From: Bacillus sp. 2205SS5-2
Lineage (GTDB): Bacteria; Bacillota; Bacilli; Bacillales; Bacillaceae_K
DNA length: 64,000 nucleotides
Assembly (NCBI RefSeq): GCF_037024155.1
Contig: NZ_JAYKTS010000008.1
Coordinates: 1 to 64,000 of the forward strand
Reading direction: 5' to 3'
The position numbers and the translations under genes are program-made. Positions 16,924-27,185 of the stretch are shown one piece after another. Under the pieces are notes generated by a model. The model saw only the letters and a program-made list of their open reading frames with translations, was not told the DNA's origin and did no database searches. The first letter of the stretch is position 1, and each line of letters starts with the position of its first letter.

Positions 16924-17796
16924 TCACTCAGAAATAATATCTTTCAGCCAACTTTTCAATGGGCCATTAAGGTCATTCCTCATTAAAGCAAACTCCACAG
17001 TAGCTTGTACAAAGCCATATTTATTGCCGATATCGTATCTCTTCCCCTCAAATGAATAACCATAAACCTCTTGAATTCGGTTCAATTCTTGTAGCGCATC
17101 TGTCAGTTGGATTTCATTCCCTTGTCCAGGCTCAATATCCTCCAATATTCCCAAAACTTCTGGAGTAAGGACATACCTGCCCATAATCGCCATATTGGAA
17201 GGAGCATCTTCATACCTTGGCTTTTCAACTAGGCCCTTTATTTTATAAAGCGGTCCTTTAGATTCGGAGCCTTCGACGTCGATAACCCCATACTTGGAGA
17301 TCTCCTTACCCAATACTTCCTGTACACCGATAATACTTGCTTGTTTGTCTTCAAACTCATCGATTAGCTGTTTTAAGCATGGCTTTTCAGAAACAACAAT
17401 ATCATCTCCAAGTAAGACGGCGAATGGATCATTACCAATAAATTTCCGGGCGCACCATATCGCATGTCCTAATCCTCTTGGTTCCTTTTGACGAATATAA
17501 TGAATATCGGCTAAATTCGTTATTTGCTTAATTTGCTCCAATTCCTCATATTTCTCTTTCATTGTGAGCAGTTCTTCAAGTTCAAGCGATTTATCAAAAT
17601 GATCTTCAATTGCTCTTTTCCCACGACCAGTAACAATCAAAATATCTTCAATTCCAGATGAAACAGCTTCTTCAATAATATATTGAATAGTAGGTTTATC
17701 AACAATTGGTAGCATTTCTTTTGGTTGGGCCTTCGTTGCTGGTAAAAATCTCGTTCCCAAGCCCGCTGCAGGGATTATCGCCTTTTTTACTTTCAA
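16924..17796 (-). CDS. gtaB: UTP-glucose-1-phosphate uridylyltransferase
   Basis: 290 residues from a TTG at 17796, placed eight bases after GAGG. A GTG at 17805 is also in frame, but it is embedded in the GAGGTG box, and the TTG start matches the N-terminus of B. subtilis GtaB. The nucleotidyltransferase signature [19 protein letters not shown] (about 10-28) is followed by the uridine-binding VLLGDDIV and [12 protein letters not shown] motifs. The enzyme makes UDP-glucose, used for teichoic acid glucosylation, glycolipid anchors and other polymers. Its place among glycosyltransferase genes fits supply of the activated sugar. No other member of a UDP-sugar pathway lies beside it. Confidence 0.95.
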   Translation of the reverse strand: MKVKKAIIPAAGLGTRFLPATKAQPKEMLPIVDKPTIQYIIEEAVSSGIEDILIVTGRGKRAIEDHFDKSLELEELLTMKEKYEELEQIKQITNLADIHYIRQKEPRGLGHAIWCARKFIGNDPFAVLLGDDIVVSEKPCLKQLIDEFEDKQASIIGVQEVLGKEISKYGVIDVEGSESKGPLYKIKGLVEKPRYEDAPSNMAIMGRYVLTPEVLGILEDIEPGQGNEIQLTDALQELNRIQEVYGYSFEGKRYDIGNKYGFVQATVEFALMRNDLNGPLKSWLKDIISE

Positions 17797-18567
17797 TGAA
17801 TTCACCTCTTAGTTTTAAAATGGCTTTTATTTCACATTGAAACTCTATTATATAGCGAATAGGGACTTGACTCAAATTAACCTATCTCATCTAGTTGACC
17901 ACATATGTTTGATGGACAGAAAATTGTGTACATCAAGCTGTCTACCCACAATTCTATTCCTACAGAAAACAAACTTCTTCACGAGGATTCATCATCATTT
18001 TACTTACAAAAATCCACTTGTATTATATCATATTTTGCTCTTTCTTAAATCTGTCTAGGTAGATATGAAATGCTATCCCATGAAATTATATTCCCAAATC
18101 GATAACACAAACAGATAAAAAACTATTATTTCACAACTTGGAGAATCAATCTTATCGGAATCGTGAGATACTCAGTGTAACACAAGATGATAATGAAATT
18201 ATTTTGGTTTAATTAACCTATCTCATTTTTCATAAAATCATCTATTGAGGGATAAAATAATTTTCCTTATCAAGAACCATAAACCGTTTCAGATGATGAT
18301 TGAAGGTATATTCACTATTATTTTATGCATGTTATGATTTATTTACAAAAAAATACATATACTGATGAAGTTAGTTTTCAATTACCTGATTCACTAAATT
18401 GGAAATTCATTTCTCAAGAGCCATCACAGCCCTAAATCAGAATTATTTAATAGACAGAATGAAAATTTGAAAATCTACTGTCAAAATCTGTATGAAACGC
18501 GATCTAACTTCTCCCATAAAATGCATTATTATGAATAGTTTGGGCAGGATACAATAATCTTTTTTAA

Positions 18568-18747
18568 GGCTCATTTCGTATACTGTTGCTATTTGCACAA
18601 AGAAAAAACAGGCAGTAAGGTTTTTTCGACTGATTTCTTACTTTTTATTTAGAAATGGAGAATTTTTCAATAGGAAAAGAGCACGAAGTCATACAAATCA
18701 GGGGATATATTCCTATTCGAAAAGCCACAATTTTCGCGAAAACAGCC
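18568..18747. repeat. Interspersed inverted-end repeat, 180 bp copy
   Basis: It begins GGCTCATTTCGTATAC and ends TTCGCGAAAACAGCC. Read on the minus strand, it is the same subtype as the copies at 45406 and 62108, sharing AAAGAGCACGAAGTCATAC and the GTAAGG..TTTTTTCGA interior. Confidence 0.88.
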
Positions 18748-18763
18748 TTTTTAAAAGTATAAG

Positions 18764-18795
18764 AAAAAAGCTCAGCTGGTGTGCTGAGCTTTTTC
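18764..18795 (-). terminator. Terminator after the O-antigen-ligase-type gene
   Basis: AAAAAGCTCAGC pairs with GCTGAGCTTTTT around a six-base loop, immediately past the stop at 18797. Confidence 0.9.
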
Positions 18796-18796
18796 G

Positions 18797-20206
18797 TTAT
18801 TCAATATCGCCTTTTAACGTTTTGTTATTAAGTAATCCAAATAGGACAAATAGAATTGTGATGGTTTGTAAATTAAACAATGCTTCTGACGTTAAACCCG
18901 CAAAGGCAAACCCTGCAATCGATAGGTTTATAGCTAAGGCGATAGATTTTTTGTCTTTGGAAAGATCCTTTTTCAGCATAAATAGTGTTTTGAAGAATGA
19001 ACCTATATAGAAAATACCGTAAATTAGAAAACCTAACAAACCGTATCGAGCCAGTATATATAAATACTGATTATCAGCAAATGTGATAAAGTTATTCTCC
19101 ATAAGTCCATTACCTACAATTGGCGATTCGAGAAACTTCTCTAAATTCATTTCCCAGAATTCAAACCTTTTTTGAAAGCTACTTACAGATTCAAGTTTCT
19201 TAAATAATTTTCTTATTGCTAAGCCACTTTCATTTTCATTTTCATTATTATTTTCGTCTTCTTCTAACTCTCCAGTTGTAGAATCTCTCGGAACGTCCAC
19301 AACCTCATGATCCATCGCTATCTGCTTCGAGGCATAATCTAAATAAGGTATTTGAGGGATCAATAGGGAGCCGACTAATAAAAACACGACTAAAACGAGT
19401 AGGCTACTTATGAAACGTTTTATGGAAAACTTCATAATGAAAAACGAGTTAATAATTATCCAATACCCTGTTATTCCAGTAATAGTTAATACTGCAGTTC
19501 TGGAGGTGGTCAAGTACACGCTTATAAAAATCGTTAGTAATAGAAAAATCGACTTCCAAGAAAATTTCCCTTTAAAGGATATATACCCCAGAACTAGTGC
19601 TGCACTAAGGACTAAAAAAGTACCATATAAATTGGGATTAAAGAAAGTACTTGGGACTCGGTGAATTTTTAATATCATATCATAATGTCTCTCATTTAAA
19701 ATAAATAATAAACCGATATGATTATTAAAATTAAAGATATTAAACAGTTGTAGAACAGCAATTAACTCAACAATAATAATCATAATAAAAGTTGGTTTTA
19801 ATAACTTCTTTAACCCTGAGATAGTTACATATTTTGCTACATAATAAAACACCAAATACATCAGAAAACGATACATTTCAAAATAATCCACAAATGATGA
19901 GGATTGTGGTGATTTTAATATTCCCCATGTGTTTGAAACGACCAAAGACATCATTGTAAAAAGAATGAATATTGTAACATAGTCTCTTTTATTATCTTTG
20001 ATTATATCTCCAAGTGTATTGGGATATTGATTCTGATTGAATAAATATAATACCAATACCAATCCTGCAATTAATTCAACTAAGATTATTATTAAACTTA
20101 CAACTCCTCCACCAAGTAACATTCCTGGTGAAGGCTTAAATACCATTAACCCCACCACAAAGAGAAATAGTATGAGTTGGGTTCTATTACTTAATTGTAT
20201 CTTCAT
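18797..20206 (-). CDS. O-antigen ligase/polymerase-type membrane protein (Wzy/WaaL-like)
   Basis: 469 residues with some ten to twelve membrane segments. A large loop (about 285-345) contains an acidic Glu/Asn stretch. The Wzy_C-type region follows the usual pattern: TTSRTAVLTI near 235, then RFEFWEMNLEKF and the SPIVGNGLMENNF segment near 360, and DNQYLYILARYGLLGFL near 395. Such proteins join polymerised glycan units or transfer them to an acceptor on the outer membrane face. GGAGGAG lies before the ATG. The start overlaps the end of the preceding glycosyltransferase gene by 20 bases, so the two are translationally linked. Polymerase and ligase cannot be distinguished by sequence alone. Confidence 0.85.
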   Translation of the reverse strand: MKIQLSNRTQLILFLFVVGLMVFKPSPGMLLGGGVVSLIIILVELIAGLVLVLYLFNQNQYPNTLGDIIKDNKRDYVTIFILFTMMSLVVSNTWGILKSPQSSSFVDYFEMYRFLMYLVFYYVAKYVTISGLKKLLKPTFIMIIIVELIAVLQLFNIFNFNNHIGLLFILNERHYDMILKIHRVPSTFFNPNLYGTFLVLSAALVLGYISFKGKFSWKSIFLLLTIFISVYLTTSRTAVLTITGITGYWIIINSFFIMKFSIKRFISSLLVLVVFLLVGSLLIPQIPYLDYASKQIAMDHEVVDVPRDSTTGELEEDENNNENENESGLAIRKLFKKLESVSSFQKRFEFWEMNLEKFLESPIVGNGLMENNFITFADNQYLYILARYGLLGFLIYGIFYIGSFFKTLFMLKKDLSKDKKSIALAINLSIAGFAFAGLTSEALFNLQTITILFVLFGLLNNKTLKGDIE

Positions 20207-21314
20207 GTTGGGCTCCTCCGCTTTCTATCACGATTTCTTTATATAAATCAGACATTAGTTTTGTATTTTCATTCCAGTCATAATTTAAGATAACATGTTC
20301 TCTTCCACTTATCCCAAATTCTGTTCTTTTGGATTCATTTGTATACAATAATTCAAGTTTTTCAGCTATTTTTTGTGCATCTTCAGGTGGTACTAAGAAG
20401 CCTGTTACACCGTCTTTGACCACTTCAGGTAACCCTCCTACATTTGATGCAATCACAGGAACCCCACACGCCTGGGCTTCAACAGCCGCTACTCCAAAAC
20501 TCTCAATTAAAGATGGAATAACAAACACATCGAGAGACGAAATAAATTTAGGGATCTGTGCATGATCAACTCTCCCTAAAAAATTCACTTTATCAGTAAT
20601 TCCTAATTTATTTGTTAGCTGTTTATACTCTTCTAAATAAGGTCCATCTCCAGCTATCTCTAATTCAACTTCTTTTTCTTCCAACCCCAAACCGTCTAAG
20701 AACAGCTTAAATCCATTTATCAAGTATTCCACTCCATATTTGGGCTCCATACCTTTTGCAATCCCAATTTTAAATTTAGGATTCACTACTTCATGGCTTT
20801 TTTCCTTTGGCTTAAAGTTCATAATATCGACACCGAATGGAGTAATGACCATCGGTTTTGAGTTTTTTAAATATTTTTTTGTCTCTCTTTCTAAAGCAGG
20901 GCTCGTTGAACATATCACGTCAGATTTTTTTAGAGCAAACTCAAGTATCCCTTTTGAAATAAAGTTTTTCTTAGGAAAATCATAGATATCTGATCCCCAG
21001 ACAGACAAAATGTATGGATGAAAGTTTGCGAGTGCTCCGATAAGACCATAGCTTGATGCATAGTGTGAATGTAGCAAGTCGGGTTTTTCGTCTTTGATGA
21101 TCTTGTTTAACTTCCCAACAGTAAAGAAGTAGGCTATTTTATGAGGAACTACTAAATCTAAGTAAACCCTCTTTATATGTGTCCAAGAATTTTCTTGTGA
21201 ATCCTTATGGTTTGCAAGACTAATATTGACAACTTCAATTCCAATGGAATCATAATAATCAAGCCACTTTTTTGTATGAACATTGTTAGCAGGTGCCAAA
21301 AACAGTATTTTCAT
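20187..21314 (-). CDS. Family 4 glycosyltransferase
   Basis: 375 residues with a two-domain GT-B layout. The N-terminal acceptor half begins ILFLAPANNVHTKKWL and includes HSHYASSYGLIGALA. The C-terminal donor half carries VIPSLIESFGVAAVEAQA, with the E-x7-E type motif, and GVPVIASNVGGLPEVV. This is typical of capsule or teichuronic-type glycosyltransferases working at the inner membrane face with nucleotide sugars. The ribosome binding site is weak (AAAGG some 14 bases before the ATG). The 20-base overlap with the membrane polymerase gene downstream points to one transcript. Sugar specificity is unknown. Confidence 0.9.
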   Translation of the reverse strand: MKILFLAPANNVHTKKWLDYYDSIGIEVVNISLANHKDSQENSWTHIKRVYLDLVVPHKIAYFFTVGKLNKIIKDEKPDLLHSHYASSYGLIGALANFHPYILSVWGSDIYDFPKKNFISKGILEFALKKSDVICSTSPALERETKKYLKNSKPMVITPFGVDIMNFKPKEKSHEVVNPKFKIGIAKGMEPKYGVEYLINGFKLFLDGLGLEEKEVELEIAGDGPYLEEYKQLTNKLGITDKVNFLGRVDHAQIPKFISSLDVFVIPSLIESFGVAAVEAQACGVPVIASNVGGLPEVVKDGVTGFLVPPEDAQKIAEKLELLYTNESKRTEFGISGREHVILNYDWNENTKLMSDLYKEIVIESGGAQHEDTIK

Positions 21315-21667
21315 AGCTTATATATCAACCTTTCTTTTTCTTGTCTTAACCCATCGAATATTCTTCCATACCTAATAAAACTATATCGAGTTATGATATA
21401 CTATACAAATAAACTAGACAATACTAATCATAATATAAATATGAATCAAACAGAAAGATTTTATCAAATAAATAAGTGATTAGTTACTCTTTTTTTTTGA
21501 ACATTTATTTATGTAGAAAGATTATTGTTCACTTATGTTGAATTTTTTTCGTTTAATTCTGCCCCGTCTAATAGGTTCAATTCACATGAAAATGTCGACC
21601 TACATAATATTTTTATTATGAAAAAAATACACATACCAATTTAGACAACTTTTAGAAAGGATCTACT
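21315..21667. other. Divergent promoter region between GT4 and flippase genes
   Basis: 353 bases of very AT-rich sequence. Both flanking genes are transcribed away from it, so at least two promoters should lie here, but none could be placed with confidence. Confidence 0.4.
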
Positions 21668-23101
21668 ATGTTTAAGCATACTTTTATTTACTTTTTATCA
21701 AAGGGCGTTCCTGGAATAATTAATTTTATTGGAATCGCCCTATATACGCGCTTACTTTCGACAGAAGAATACGGTGAATACGCACTCGTAATAGCCGCTG
21801 TTACCATTGTCAATTCAGCTTTATTCCATTGGTTAAGGTTAGGACTTCTCCGTTATAACCCCAAATATGAAGACAATAAAAAGTCGATGTTTATCAGTTC
21901 AATGACCGCCACCTTCATTTCGATTGGCCTATTAACAATTATTCTAGGTTCTGGAATTTTTATTGTTTATACGCCATTACATTCTCTAGCGCTATTGTGG
22001 TTTCTTGGTATTGGATTATTGGTAATGCAAAGTACTTTTGACTTATTCACAGAGTATTTGCGCTCTGAATTACTTTCCACTCTTTTTGGTTTAGTGACTT
22101 CCCTAAAAGTAACTTTATCTTTAGGGCTAGCATTACTATTCATTCAAGTGTTTAATTTGGGTGGAGAAGGAATAATATTAGGTCTATTTTTCGGGAATTT
22201 TTTATCTGTAGTCTTCTTTCTCCCTAAACATCTACATTTATTCAATTTTAAGATTATCAATAAAAATATGATAAAAGAAGTGGTCATTTATTCCATTCCC
22301 TTTATCGCCGCTCTTTCAATGGAAGCCATTATTTTAAATACGGATCGCTATTTAATTGGTTGGTTTTTATCGAAAGGGGCTGTTGGAATTTATGCTGTTT
22401 CTTACGATCTTGCTAAGCAAATTCTATTTTTATTAATGATGATTATTAACCTTGCCGCTTACCCGCTTGTCATTAAAGCGCTTGAAACTGATGGAATAAA
22501 AGCCTGTCAAAAACAATTAAATCAAAATACGGCCATGCTCTTACTCGTTGCTCTTCCAGCAACTATCGGCATGATTCTACTGAGTGAACCCTTTACTCAG
22601 ATTATATTAGGGAAAGAGTTTCTAGGAAAATCAGCAACCATATTTTCTTTAATCTCATTTGCTATATTACTACAAGGAATAAAGATGTTTTATTTTGACC
22701 TTGCATTTCAACTAGGGAAAAACACTAAGCTACAAATTTATCCAGTGATAGCTGCTGCATTATTAAATATTTTATTAAATCTTATCTTCATTCCGAAGTA
22801 CGGGATCGTCGGTTCTGCGTATGCAACAATTTTAGCCTATATGTCCTCTTTATTCCTAAGTGCCTTTATAGGGAAAAAGATCTTCCCTCTTTCGTTCCCT
22901 TTCCGTGAAGTTGGAAAGATTCTGATTGCCACAGTAGGGATGGGATTGATTATTTGGTCTACGTTAAAATTTGAAGGCACTATTGCTTTCGTGTTTCAAA
23001 CCACCATTGGATTGATTAGCTACTCTAGCTTTGTTCTGATATTAAACATTTTAAATATACGTACCCTACTAGGCAAAAAACTAAAAAAATCTCCTGAATA
23101 A
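21668..23101 (+). CDS. Polysaccharide flippase (MATE/Wzx-type)
   Basis: 477 residues with twelve to fourteen membrane segments. The N-terminus (YFLSKGVPGIINFIGIALYTRLL) and the later LNTDRYLIGWFLSKGAVGIYAVSYDLAK segment are characteristic of Polysacc_synt flippases of the MOP superfamily. They move undecaprenyl-linked glycan units across the membrane. AAAGG lies eight bases before the ATG. It is transcribed divergently from the GT4 and polymerase genes and ends in its own terminator. With these and TagO it would complete a Wzx/Wzy-like pathway. That the same glycan passes through all of them is inferred. Confidence 0.9.
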   Translation: MFKHTFIYFLSKGVPGIINFIGIALYTRLLSTEEYGEYALVIAAVTIVNSALFHWLRLGLLRYNPKYEDNKKSMFISSMTATFISIGLLTIILGSGIFIVYTPLHSLALLWFLGIGLLVMQSTFDLFTEYLRSELLSTLFGLVTSLKVTLSLGLALLFIQVFNLGGEGIILGLFFGNFLSVVFFLPKHLHLFNFKIINKNMIKEVVIYSIPFIAALSMEAIILNTDRYLIGWFLSKGAVGIYAVSYDLAKQILFLLMMIINLAAYPLVIKALETDGIKACQKQLNQNTAMLLLVALPATIGMILLSEPFTQIILGKEFLGKSATIFSLISFAILLQGIKMFYFDLAFQLGKNTKLQIYPVIAAALLNILLNLIFIPKYGIVGSAYATILAYMSSLFLSAFIGKKIFPLSFPFREVGKILIATVGMGLIIWSTLKFEGTIAFVFQTTIGLISYSSFVLILNILNIRTLLGKKLKKSPE

Positions 23102-23113
23102 AGGAGATTTTTT
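23083..23113 (+). terminator. Terminator overlapping the flippase stop codon
   Basis: AAAATCTCCT pairs with AGGAGATTTT around a GAATAA loop that includes the stop codon; a T-run follows. A repeat copy begins five bases later. Confidence 0.85.
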
Positions 23114-23118
23114 AGTTA

Positions 23119-23281
23119 GGCTGTTTTCGCATACTTTGTTGCTCTAGCATATTAAAATGGATAGAAACACTCTAGCCTTTCCTCATTCCGAGTAAAAAAT
23201 AAGGCGAAAAGATGCTCAAACTCATTCTTCATCACGAAATAAGGACTCCTGCTAAAAGCCACAATCTTTGCGAAAACAGCC
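23119..23281. repeat. Interspersed inverted-end repeat, 163 bp copy
   Basis: GGCTGTTTTCGCATAC on the left and TTTGCGAAAACAGCC on the right form inverted ends. It is the same subtype as the copy at 7758-7919 and fills the gap between two convergent genes. Confidence 0.88.
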
Positions 23282-23321
23282 TAGTTAAAACATATATTTA
23301 TTTTTAAAATCGAACACTATG

Positions 23322-24326
23322 CTATTGATTCATCGATTCATCATCTTTTTCGGTATCAGCAACTATTTTGTTAGGGTCTTCGCCATTTAAAAATGCTTTT
23401 ATTGCAGCAATGTTTTCTTCATACTCAATATCTAACACTAACCCTGCATCTTCGTACCGTTCATTTGAATACGATCCCTCAATAGGAATCGTTATTGATT
23501 CAATTTCATCCACAGGGTTTAATATAAAATCTTTCGCTAAGCTTACTCTTTCCATGCTACTGATATTTGTCTCAATAAAAGGTGTAATACTCCCGACTAA
23601 TTGTGGCAGTTTTGCTACTCCTTTAATTGATATCAACTCTTCTTTTAATGCATTAATCACTTCTTGTTGTCGTCTTACTCTGCCGAAATCTCCCTCTGCG
23701 TCCTGCCTAAAGCGAGCATATCCCAATAATTCTTCACCGTTTAATTTCTGAGTACCTGGTTCCAAAACGACTTCAATTTTTTCTGACATTCTCTTTTCAA
23801 CGTTCATTTCAATTCCTTCTGGAGCTAAGACGTCAACCACTTCTTGGAACCCTTTAAAGTCAATTAGTGCATAATACTGAACTTCAATATCAAAATTTTC
23901 TTTAATCGTTTGTCTTAATAGTTCTGCTCCCCCTAGGAAATAAGCGGTATTTAATTTCCAACTCCCATTCCCTGGAATGTCCACGTAAATATCCCTCATT
24001 AATGAGACCGTCCTTGCTGTTTCCTTTTCTGGATCATATTGAGCAATCATTATAGTATCTGTTCTTGCTTGTTCTTCACCTCTAGCATCTATTCCTAGCA
24101 ATAACACATTAATTCTACCTTGATCATCCTTTTGACCATTAAACTCTTCAATATCTTCAGAAAAAACCTCTGATAGCCCTGCTTGTTTTAATCCCTTTTG
24201 GTACTGAAAAAATATATAAGATGGAACAGCCACTATTACCAGCAAGAATAACACAAGTAGCCTCCGAACCAAGAGTCTTCTTTTCCTGTATTTTCGATTC
24301 TGTTTATGATCATTACGAGTATTCAT
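23322..24326 (-). CDS. LytR-CpsA-Psr family wall-polymer ligase
   Basis: 334 residues. A basic N-terminus and one membrane segment (about 20-42) place the LCP domain (about 70-270) outside. Motifs are VLLLGIDARGEEQARTDT, VSLMRDIYVDIPG (the conserved Arg contacts the lipid pyrophosphate) and YARFRQDAEGDFGRVRRQQ. LCP enzymes transfer teichoic acids or other glycans from undecaprenyl carriers to peptidoglycan. AAAGGTG precedes the ATG. In B. subtilis LCP genes flank tagO and lytABC; here this copy lies at the end of the polymer gene group, consistent with attaching that polymer. Terminal acidic residues after 315 are not conserved features. Confidence 0.92.
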   Translation of the reverse strand: MNTRNDHKQNRKYRKRRLLVRRLLVLFLLVIVAVPSYIFFQYQKGLKQAGLSEVFSEDIEEFNGQKDDQGRINVLLLGIDARGEEQARTDTIMIAQYDPEKETARTVSLMRDIYVDIPGNGSWKLNTAYFLGGAELLRQTIKENFDIEVQYYALIDFKGFQEVVDVLAPEGIEMNVEKRMSEKIEVVLEPGTQKLNGEELLGYARFRQDAEGDFGRVRRQQEVINALKEELISIKGVAKLPQLVGSITPFIETNISSMERVSLAKDFILNPVDEIESITIPIEGSYSNERYEDAGLVLDIEYEENIAAIKAFLNGEDPNKIVADTEKDDESMNQ

Positions 24327-25124
24327 AATTTAATTTTCACCTTTCAGATGGAAGATCGATACAATATATAATTTTATCATGAATGTCTAAAAAAAAATAG
24401 AAACTAATTCATATACAACTTCTGTTAGCACTTGAAAGGTTGTTAAAAATCCACCCTTTGGAAGAGTTTAGTGTCAGATACGACTAAAAAAAATAGTTCA
24501 TTGGTATTCTTTTTTTAAAATTAGCAACAATAAATATCTTTTCTCCGTCCTAAGATAACTTTCAATAATGTTCTGCTTTAGGTACCTCCAACTTGTGAAT
24601 GAAAATAACCTATAAAAATTCGCCCTCATTTGAAAATTCCCCTTCTATTCAAAACGTAATTCAGTAAAATTATGTGCAAAATAGAACAATTTGATTAATC
24701 TATTAGGCCTAAAAACACCTTTCTTCGCACCAATATTTCAACTTACTTATTTCAAAAAAACTCTATCACTGGATGATAGAGTTTTTTGAAATATAGTTTG
24801 AACATACTTTTTATTGATTTAGCTTTATTAAACAAGCTGTTGATTTAGAAAGATTTCCATTTATCTTGCATTGAATGTATAAACGAAATCAGACCATTCT
24901 TTTGTATCTGTTGGGAAATACACTCAACCAAATGGCGACCACTTTCAATCAATGCACAGCTAGATAATTCCATGTTTTTCTAAGTTTCTAGAGTCTATCT
25001 GACAGGAAACAAAATGATGAACTTGGACAAGGTATGGAGTCAGTTGTCTTTAAGTAAATTTTTTAGTTCAATCTTATCTAGGGTATACCCTAAATCATAT
25101 TCAGATAGCAATACAAACTGCCTT
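24327..25124. other. 0.8-kb gap upstream of the LCP gene
   Basis: It holds a strong hairpin (24754-24787) and a 42-codon minus-strand frame at 24845-24973 (ATG start, segment ESGRHLVECISQQIQ) that reads like a protein remnant but has no ribosome binding site. The rest is AT-rich sequence in which I see nothing. Confidence 0.4.
24754..24787. terminator. Bidirectional terminator hairpin
   Basis: AAAAAACTCTATCA pairs with TGATAGAGTTTTTT around a short loop. It lies 340 bases past the stop of the protease gene at 25125 and probably ends that transcript. Confidence 0.75.
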
Positions 25125-27185
25125 CTATTGTCCTACTAATCTCATGAACTCATCAATTTCCCAGGCTTTTTCAATAGAAATTGCCCCTGGCCCACCTAAT
25201 ATTCTATAGCTCTCTGTAGGATTGAATAAACGGACACTATCGGACGTCGTCTTACCGCTATACGGATCAACTAAAATCACTGGACTATTCGACCTAGAAG
25301 CTACCGAACTTATTGTTAAGGCATCTGGAAAATTTCTTCCTGTTGCAAAATACAATGTTTGCCTATCATTATTTGAAAAGGTTTGATGAACTTGATAATT
25401 TGTTTCATAACGATCCATTCCAAAAATGCGAAAAGCTGCTGGGAGATTTTTAGTCAATGAGGCAGAGATTACATTATTACCACCAATCACATATGTTTTC
25501 GTGATATTGTTGTCCTTAATATACGCTTCAACAATATCAGGAATTTCTCCTTTTTTAACAAACAAAATCGGATATTGTTTACTTCCACTATAGCTTGCTA
25601 CAGAAAGGGCATCTGGATAATTTTCACCTGAAACAATAAAAGCTTTATTTGTTGAGTAGGGTATCACTCGATTGATTGCTACAGCTGTTTCATATCGATC
25701 CTTTCCCGATATTCTACTCGTTTCTACTCCTAAACCATTTATTTCACTTTCCACTATTTGAGGTATCGCACTTTCTCCTCCAACTACCAGTACATATGTT
25801 GGGTTTAGTCTTTCCACCTCAGAAATGACTGACGGAGCTAGCTTCCCGTTTTTTACTAATAAAATGGGGCTATCTAGAAACGAAGCTAACGGGGAAACTG
25901 CTAAGCTATCAGCAAAGACGTCGCCACTAGCCAGTATCAAAAAAGTCCCATTTTTGTTTTCACCGTTGACTACGATTTCTTTGTTCTTAAGCTCTGACCA
26001 ACCATTTCGAGCTATCTGAGCTGCTGTTTCAATAGATGTTGCGCCGAACAAACGGTTTTTTTCTTCAATATATTGTAGTGCTGACTCGGCGTTAACCAAG
26101 CCTTCGCCTAATAATTTCACAGCTGGTAACGGTTTTGTTGAGTTTTCAATAATTTCTTTCAGTTGTAGTCCTGTAAGAAACGGGGAATTTTGCTTTAACA
26201 TTGCAGCCATAGAGCTCACAATTGCAGTCGACATACTTGTTCCGCCCAGAGATTGATAACCATTTATCCAAGTACTATAAATATCGGTTCCCGGTGCTGA
26301 CACATCTACACCTAGACCAAAATTAGAAAAAGTTGATTTTTGTACAGTAGTCGAATCAATACTCCCTACTCCAAGTACATTCGCATAATTTGCAGGATAT
26401 AGGACACCTTGTTCACTGTCATTCCCCACTGCTCCCACCACTAAAGATCCTTTGTTTACAGCATAATCGATCGCTTCCTGTAATGAACGCATATTGCTAT
26501 AACTACCTAAGCTTAAATTAATTATGTCTGCTCCATTATCCGCCGAATAACGTATTCCTTCAATAACGGTTGACATATAGGTAGTCTTACCATCGAAGAC
26601 TTTGATTGGCATTATTTTTACATTTTTCGCTATTGAAGCAATCCCTTCTTCATTATTAGTTATCGCCCCAACTAGACCTGTCACATGAGTACCATGACCA
26701 TAGTAATCCATTGGTTCCTCTGATTCATCTATGAAGTTTTTCCCATCAATTAATCTGCCCTGCAAGTCGGGATGAGTAAGATCTACACCAGAATCAACAA
26801 CTGCAACAATTACTTCCTTTTTTAATTCATAGTTCTCCCATGCTTCTAAAACATTCATAATATGGTAGTCTTTCTTCTGTTGAAAATATAATGAGTCATT
26901 CGGATAATTATTTTGTGTATAGACAAGTTGATCTATTTCTGCAAAATCCACTCTAGTTGAATAATTTAATTGCTTTAGCGTACTATCTACCCTACTTTCA
27001 GGGACAGAAACAATTGTTAAGTTTGAAGCTTCCTGATTGGATAATTGATTAGTGCTATTTTTCTCATTTTTTTTATATTTGACGACAATACGAACATCAT
27101 TTTGATCCGCTTGGACCGTTTCTATTGAACTAATTTGTAGCCCAATAAGAATAACCAAAGAGGCTATTAATCTATAGACTCTCAA
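25125..27185 (-). CDS. Subtilisin-type serine protease with CWB2 repeats
   Basis: 686 residues from a TTG start with GAGGTG upstream. A signal peptide (1-26) is followed by a short inhibitor-like pro-region (about 30-90). The S8 domain (about 105-370) holds the triad Asp131 (AVVDSGVD), His164 (GHGTHVTG) and Ser317 (GTSMST), with spacing like classical subtilisins. Three CWB2 repeats (about 380-686) follow; the first opens with a diverged FGATSIETA in place of the usual DRYET. The protease should be wall-bound and could mature or turn over the neighbouring surface proteins, which is inference. It lies downstream of the larger protease gene with a terminator between them. Confidence 0.93.
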   Translation of the reverse strand: MRVYRLIASLVILIGLQISSIETVQADQNDVRIVVKYKKNEKNSTNQLSNQEASNLTIVSVPESRVDSTLKQLNYSTRVDFAEIDQLVYTQNNYPNDSLYFQQKKDYHIMNVLEAWENYELKKEVIVAVVDSGVDLTHPDLQGRLIDGKNFIDESEEPMDYYGHGTHVTGLVGAITNNEEGIASIAKNVKIMPIKVFDGKTTYMSTVIEGIRYSADNGADIINLSLGSYSNMRSLQEAIDYAVNKGSLVVGAVGNDSEQGVLYPANYANVLGVGSIDSTTVQKSTFSNFGLGVDVSAPGTDIYSTWINGYQSLGGTSMSTAIVSSMAAMLKQNSPFLTGLQLKEIIENSTKPLPAVKLLGEGLVNAESALQYIEEKNRLFGATSIETAAQIARNGWSELKNKEIVVNGENKNGTFLILASGDVFADSLAVSPLASFLDSPILLVKNGKLAPSVISEVERLNPTYVLVVGGESAIPQIVESEINGLGVETSRISGKDRYETAVAINRVIPYSTNKAFIVSGENYPDALSVASYSGSKQYPILFVKKGEIPDIVEAYIKDNNITKTYVIGGNNVISASLTKNLPAAFRIFGMDRYETNYQVHQTFSNNDRQTLYFATGRNFPDALTISSVASRSNSPVILVDPYSGKTTSDSVRLFNPTESYRILGGPGAISIEKAWEIDEFMRLVGQ

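Larger units (their letters stand above)
17797..18796. other. 1.0-kb gap between gtaB and the O-antigen-ligase-type gene
   Basis: It holds one full repeat copy (18568-18747) and a terminator (18764-18795). A short plus-strand frame at 18325-18435 (36 codons, ending DSLNWKFISQEPSQP) reads like the tail of a lost gene, but has no ribosome binding site and no recognisable relative. The rest is AT-rich with no coding signs. Confidence 0.45.

Noticed and set aside
17837-18058. 73-codon plus-strand frame upstream of gtaB
   Set aside because: Composition is that of AT-rich non-coding DNA, and no start signal is present.
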